The notes under the pieces were generated by a model, which worked only from the letters and a program-made list of their open reading frames with translations, made no database searches and had not been told where the DNA came from. Below, piece after piece: positions 60,322-64,000 of a DNA stretch of 64,000 nt. This stretch comes from Streptomyces sp. NBC_00234 (GTDB lineage: Bacteria > Actinomycetota > Actinomycetes > Streptomycetales > Streptomycetaceae), in assembly GCF_036195325.1 (NCBI RefSeq), contig NZ_CP108101.1, forward strand, positions 5,332,001-5,396,000, written 5' to 3'. Made by a program: the position numbers and the translations under genes. Within the stretch, counting starts at the first letter, position 1; each line of letters opens with the position of its first letter.

Positions 60322-61797
60322 GTGCCCTCCATGAACGACCTCGTCCGCCAGCACACAGCCCTGAGCGATACCGACCTCGAGTGGCTCCACCTGCTGGTCT
60401 CGGAGTGGCAGCTGCTCTCCGACCTGTCCTTCGCCGACCTCGTCCTGTGGGTGCCGACCCGCGACGGGACCCGCTATGTGTCCGTGGCACAGATGCGGCC
60501 CAACACCGGCCCCACCTCCTACCAGGACGACATGGTCGGCCATCTGGTGCCGCGCGGCCGGCGTCCGCTGCTGGACGCCGCCCTGGACGAGGGCCGGATC
60601 GTGCGCGAGGGCGACCCGGAGTGGCGCGAGGAGGTTCCGGTACGGGTCGAGTCCATCCCCGTACGCCGTGAGGGCCGCGTCCTCGGTGTGATCGCCCGCA
60701 ACACCAACCTCCTCACCGTCCGTACGCCCTCCCGGCTGGAGCTCACCTACCTCCAGTCCGCGTCCGACCTGGCCCAGATGATCGCCGCCGGGGCCTTCCC
60801 GTTCCCCGGGCAGCAGGTCGACATGGACGCGTCGCCGCGTGTCGGCGACGGTCTGATCAGGCTCGATGCCGACGGGATCGTCCAGTACGCCAGCCCCAAC
60901 GGCCTCTCCGCCTACCACCGCCTCGGCCTCGCCTCCGACCTCGTCGGCCACCACCTCGGCACCACCACGGCCGAACTGGCCCCTTCCCGGGGCCCGGTGG
61001 ACGAGGCCCTGGTCAAGGTGGCCAGCGGTTACGCGCCCCGCGAGTTCGAGGTGGAGTGCGCCAGCGGCGTGATCCAGCTGAGGGCCATCCCGCTCAAGCC
61101 CAAGGGCGTCCGGATCGGGTCGCTGGTCCTCCTCCGGGACGTCACCGAACTGCGCCGCCGCGAGCGCGAGTTGATCACCAAGGACGCCACCATCCGGGAG
61201 ATCCACCACCGGGTGAAGAACAACCTCCAGACGGTGGCCGCCCTGTTGCGCCTCCAGTCCCGCCGGATGGATTCCGAGCAGGGCCGCGAGGCGCTCAACG
61301 AGGCGGTACGGCGGGTCGGTTCGATCGCCATCGTCCATGAGACGCTGTCTCAGAACCTGGACGAGCGGGTCGAGTTCGACGAGATCGCGGACCGGGTCAT
61401 CGCGATGGTCGCGGAGATCTCCCCGGGCAAGGTCACCTGCCGCCGGACCGGCCGTTTCGGAATTCTCGACGCGGAAGTGGCCACACCGCTCTCGATGGTC
61501 CTCACGGAGGTCCTCCAGAACGCCCTGGAGCACGCGTTCACCGTTGCGGAGCGCGGCACGGTGGAGGTCTCGGCGGTACGGGGCGGATCGCCGGCCGACG
61601 CACGGCTGCTGATCACCGTCTCGGACGACGGGCGCGGACTGCCCGAGGGGTTCGACCCGAAGCGGGCCGGGAATCTGGGGCTCCAGATCGTGCGGACCCT
61701 GGTGGAGGGCGAGTTGGGCGGCACCTTCGGCATGGTCCCGGGACCCGAACGCGGCACCCAGGTGATCCTGGACATCCCGGTGGGTTCGGAGAAGTAG
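60322..61797 (+). CDS. Soluble sensor histidine kinase (PdtaS-like, HisKA_2)
   Basis: A 491-residue protein without membrane helices. An N-terminal GAF-type domain (about 20-160) is followed by a PAS domain (about 180-280), a HisKA_2 segment IREIHHRVKNNLQTVAALLRLQSRR with the phosphorylated histidine near H295, and an HATPase domain (LQNALEHAF, DDGRGLP, GNLGLQIVRTLV). This is the layout of mycobacterial PdtaS, whose partner PdtaR is an RNA-binding ANTAR regulator; no partner is in the window. GTG 60322 is preferred over ATG 60331. The mRNA may be leaderless. Confidence 0.88.
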   Translation: MPSMNDLVRQHTALSDTDLEWLHLLVSEWQLLSDLSFADLVLWVPTRDGTRYVSVAQMRPNTGPTSYQDDMVGHLVPRGRRPLLDAALDEGRIVREGDPEWREEVPVRVESIPVRREGRVLGVIARNTNLLTVRTPSRLELTYLQSASDLAQMIAAGAFPFPGQQVDMDASPRVGDGLIRLDADGIVQYASPNGLSAYHRLGLASDLVGHHLGTTTAELAPSRGPVDEALVKVASGYAPREFEVECASGVIQLRAIPLKPKGVRIGSLVLLRDVTELRRRERELITKDATIREIHHRVKNNLQTVAALLRLQSRRMDSEQGREALNEAVRRVGSIAIVHETLSQNLDERVEFDEIADRVIAMVAEISPGKVTCRRTGRFGILDAEVATPLSMVLTEVLQNALEHAFTVAERGTVEVSAVRGGSPADARLLITVSDDGRGLPEGFDPKRAGNLGLQIVRTLVEGELGGTFGMVPGPERGTQVILDIPVGSEK

Positions 61798-61858
61798 GCG
61801 GGCACCGGGGGCAGCCGGACCGGGCGACCGGTCGGGCGGCTCCCGGGCCGTGGGCACA

Positions 61859-61898
61859 GCAGTGGGCCCGGACCGTGGTGACGGTCCGGGCCCACTGC
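61859..61898. terminator. 18-bp bidirectional terminator between kinase and wblE
   Basis: GCAGTGGGCCCGGACCGT is perfectly repeated in inverse, with a four-base loop, between convergent genes. Confidence 0.88.
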
Positions 61899-62009
61899 GT
61901 GGTGCTTACGTTGCGATGCGCTACGGGGTACTGCGCGCTGCGACTCGAAGGCGGGGCTGTGCGTACGCTCTGTACGCGCCGCCGGGCTGAGGCTCGCGGG
62001 GGGCGTCGG

Positions 62010-62267
62010 TCAGGCGCTGGCGTTACGCGCCCGGTTGCGAGCGGCACGGCGCTTCATCGCGCGGCGCTCGTCCTCGCTGAGGCCACCCCAGACGCCGGAG
62101 TCCTGGCCGGACTCGAGCGCCCACTGCAGGCACTGCTCCATGACGGGGCAGCGACGGCAGACGGCCTTGGCTTCCTCGATCTGCAGCAGCGCAGGACCGG
62201 TGTTGCCGATGGGGAAGAACAGCTCCGGGTCTTCCTCACGACAAACGGCGTTGTGACGCCAGTCCAT
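62010..62267 (-). CDS. wblE: WhiB1-type regulator WblE
   Basis: An 85-residue WhiB protein. The iron-sulfur cysteines are C9, C37, C40 and C46, and the beta-turn GVWGG is at 58-62. The basic C-terminus (RRAMKRRAARNRARNA) contacts DNA. Its length and MDWRHNAVCREEDPELFFP start match WhiB1/WblE, an essential NO-sensitive regulator in mycobacteria. ATG 62267 has GGAGAGG seven bases upstream. Confidence 0.94.
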   Translation of the reverse strand: MDWRHNAVCREEDPELFFPIGNTGPALLQIEEAKAVCRRCPVMEQCLQWALESGQDSGVWGGLSEDERRAMKRRAARNRARNASA

Positions 62268-62586
62268 GGCTGCTACCTCTCCTTGGTATTTCAAGCTCGT
62301 TGCTTGTGAATGTGAACGCTTTCACGAATCCCCCCGCAGACACAGGGCCGACTCCCAGATGAACTGGTTGTGGTCTTGTCAGTGAGGAGGGGTTCTGGCT
62401 CTCAGTGGAGGCCGGTGTTGCGGGCCGTCCCGATCGCCATGTAGAGATTCGCAAACCTCGGCGACGGATACAACCCCTTCTGGAAAGTTTTTTTTGATTC
62501 CTCGGTGTCGGCTAGGTCACAGCCGTACTTCCAGGGGGTGGGGGCCAGTCCAAACGTTCGAGTTAAAGGACTTTGGGCCCTTCCAC
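62268..62586 (-). other. 319-base intergenic region upstream of wblE
   Basis: A long leader and promoter region for wblE, unusually AT-rich for the window, with an eight-T run at 62488-62495. A GGAAT on the minus strand is followed by GTT after 22 bases, too far for a good SigR promoter. A 62-codon minus-strand ORF (62402-62590) has no convincing start and is not called. The function of the AT-rich tract is not clear. Confidence 0.5.
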
Positions 62587-63555
62587 TCACACAATCACAC
62601 GCAGTGCACGGCGTACGCCTGTGAACGTCACGCTCGTACGCAGCCCCAGGTGGTCACCGTCCATCTGGAAGGGCAGTGGGGCCTTTGAATGCAAGGTGAA
62701 GTCGGTGAGGTCGTGAAGTGAAACCGCGTGCTTGCCGTGCGGGCCCTTCTCGGGGCTCGAAGTGAGCAGCTGGGTGCCGTAACGGGCCACCGCGGGGGTC
62801 GAAAGCCGCTTCAGGCCGAGGATGTCCAGGGCAGTGTCGAAGGACGCCTTCGGAGAGGCGTACATCGGACGATTCCCCAGGTAGGTCCAGGGAGCGGTGT
62901 TGCAGATTATGGACAGCGCGAGGTCCGTGACGGGGTCCTGGCCGGGCACGTCGAGGGTGATCAGACCGTGCCGCCGGTGCGGCTCCTCCAGGAACTGGCG
63001 GACCACCTGGCGGACGTACAGCGCATGCGTCGAACGCTTGCCGCGTTCGCGTTTCTGTTCGACCCGGCCGATCACGCCGGCGTCGAATCCGAGACCGGCA
63101 CAGAAAGTGAACCAGCGCTCCGGAACGGACTCGTCCTCCGTCCCCGGTGTGCCGGCCGCGAGCCCCAGGCCGACCGTGCGCTCGCTGCGTTGGGCCAGGG
63201 CGTCCAGAATGGCGCCGGTCGCCTCCACGGCGTCGTTGGGCAGCCCGAGGGCGCGCGCGAAGACGTTGGTGGAACCGCCGGGGACCACGGCCAGGCTCGG
63301 GAGATTGTCTACATCGGGCCCCTTGTGCAACAGCCCGTTCACGACCTCGTTGACCGTGCCGTCACCGCCGAGGGCGACCACCAGGTCGATGTCGTCGGAG
63401 TCGGCGGCCCGGCGGCCGAGGTCCCGGGCGTGCCCGCGGTACTCCGTGGTCACTGCTTCGATCTTCATCTCGCTCGCCAGAGCGTGAATCAGCACGTCAC
63501 GCGTGCGCGCACTGGTAGTGGTGGCAGCTGGGTTGACCACGAGGAGTGCGCGCAT
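62587..63555 (-). CDS. Diacylglycerol-kinase-family lipid kinase
   Basis: A 322-residue DagK-catalytic-domain protein of the YegS/BmrU type. The nucleotide motif VVALGGDGTVNEVVNGLL (about 60-77) and VVPGGSTNVFARALGLP are intact, and a C-terminal beta-sandwich ends with FQMDGDHLG. Substrates in this family include diacylglycerol, sphingosine-like lipids and phosphatidylinositol-related lipids; none can be singled out here. ATG 63555 is the natural start (MRALLVVNPAA). It precedes the wblE leader on the same strand. Confidence 0.88.
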   Translation of the reverse strand: MRALLVVNPAATTTSARTRDVLIHALASEMKIEAVTTEYRGHARDLGRRAADSDDIDLVVALGGDGTVNEVVNGLLHKGPDVDNLPSLAVVPGGSTNVFARALGLPNDAVEATGAILDALAQRSERTVGLGLAAGTPGTEDESVPERWFTFCAGLGFDAGVIGRVEQKRERGKRSTHALYVRQVVRQFLEEPHRRHGLITLDVPGQDPVTDLALSIICNTAPWTYLGNRPMYASPKASFDTALDILGLKRLSTPAVARYGTQLLTSSPEKGPHGKHAVSLHDLTDFTLHSKAPLPFQMDGDHLGLRTSVTFTGVRRALRVIV

Positions 63556-63697
63556 GTCCGCCAGACTACCTACCGCGAGGTACCGGCCTGAAGTCCCGCA
63601 CCCCTGGGTTCACGCTCGGTGACGGGCCGTGAACGGCGAGGGTGCCCCACGGACCCCGGCTTCACTTTCGCGGGGGAGGGATGCCAACCTGCATAGC

Positions 63698-64000
63698 GTG
63701 AGCATTCAGGAGAACACGCCCTCTTCCTCGCCGTCGGCCGGACCGGAGAAGCCGGGCAGGATCGCCGCCGTGGCCGGAATCAACGCCCTCGAAGGGGCGG
63801 CGCTCGCCGTCGGCGGCATCTACATGGTGGTCATGGGACTGCTCGGCCGGCCCGACAGTCCCCAGCAGGCGGAGATGGGTGGACTCACCCTCGTCGCGCT
63901 CGGTCTGATCCCGCTGTTCGCCGCGCGCGGACTGCTGCTGCGGCGCAGCTGGAGCCGCGGGCCCGCGCTCATCACCCAGCTGATGGCGCTGCCGGTCGCC
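63698..64000 (+). CDS. Membrane protein, N-terminal part (cut by window end)
   Basis: An open frame from GTG 63698 to the right edge, 101 codons without a stop. A polar Ser/Pro start (VSIQENTPSSSPSAGPEKPG) is followed by two membrane helices (VAGINALEGAALAVGGIYMV and LTLVALGLIPLFAARGLLL), with a third probably beginning. No family is recognised. The nearest GGGAGGG is 20 bases upstream, so the start is uncertain. It is divergent from the lipid kinase. Confidence 0.7.
   Translation, partial: MSIQENTPSSSPSAGPEKPGRIAAVAGINALEGAALAVGGIYMVVMGLLGRPDSPQQAEMGGLTLVALGLIPLFAARGLLLRRSWSRGPALITQLMALPVA

Noticed and set aside
62475..62520. A possible SigR promoter upstream of wblE (GGAAT then GTT on the minus strand)
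   Set aside because: The spacing is 22 bases, against about 18 for the good example upstream of sigR.
62402..62590. A 62-codon minus-strand ORF upstream of wblE
   Set aside because: No good ribosome site, atypical composition, and it spans the AT-rich likely promoter region. Treated as non-coding.
1..64000. Search for prophage, insertion sequences, transposases, CRISPR and biosynthetic gene clusters
   Set aside because: No integrase, transposase, cas, NRPS, PKS or terpene synthase motif was seen in any plausible frame. The region reads as conserved core genome.

Overview
The window is high-GC actinobacterial chromosome with the gene content and order of the conserved Streptomyces core. Supporting markers are wblC and wblE (WhiB family), sigR-rsrA, the dasR-dasABCD-nagB aminosugar locus, nrdAB behind a cobalamin riboswitch, frequent GTG starts, and many genes coupled by ATGA or GTGA overlaps. 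No prophage, insertion sequence, CRISPR array, rRNA or biosynthetic gene cluster was seen. Almost all of the sequence is protein-coding.

Layout. Positions 1-8.9 kb hold the end of an AdnB-like helicase-nuclease, an M20 peptidase, nudC, a mycoredoxin, uvrD2, and the antibiotic-response regulator wblC (whiB7) behind a long leader with an upstream ORF and a terminator. Positions 8.9-17.6 kb hold an ABC1 atypical kinase and a ThiF/E1-like protein, a YgjP-type metallopeptidase, a TerD-AIM24 fusion followed by two more AIM24 genes, then a Nudix hydrolase and a DUF2342 metalloprotease-like gene. Positions 17.8-24.8 kb hold an SDR protein, moaE, a 56-residue membrane protein, a Lon-like PDZ protease, a PPA1309-family gene and a large UPF0182 membrane protein. 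Two identical initiator tRNA genes (24.8 and 27.3 kb) flank a Sel1-repeat protein.

Positions 27.4-36.9 kb hold a divergent Fur regulator/catalase pair, a CBS protein, hisN, a TetR/SMR pair whose ends overlap, aroA-rsgA, an M50 protease, an SRAP protein and an alpha/beta hydrolase. Positions 37.0-38.2 kb hold the sigR-rsrA disulfide-stress switch, with a recognisable sigma-R promoter and two possible sigR starts. Positions 38.4-43.8 kb hold a pair of membrane HD/HD-GYP proteins, a TPR protein, peptide deformylase and a secreted zinc DD-carboxypeptidase. Positions 43.9-48.9 kb hold class Ia ribonucleotide reductase genes with a cobalamin riboswitch and an adjacent AraC/GlxA-type regulator. Positions 49-51.5 kb hold a GNAT protein and a solute:sodium symporter with its DUF3311 partner.

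Positions 51.7-60 kb form the DasR aminosugar locus: regulator, binding protein and permeases, a GH3 enzyme, nagB and a SIS-domain isomerase, with four DasR-like operator sequences. One of these lies upstream of the next gene, a PdtaS-like sensor kinase. The window ends with wblE, a diacylglycerol-kinase-family lipid kinase and the start of a membrane protein.

The strongest non-gene signals are the wblC leader, a dispersed palindromic repeat with CTAG ends that supplies the stop codons of flanking genes (three copies), the duplicated initiator tRNA units, and long, mostly perfect hairpins at nearly every convergent gene junction.
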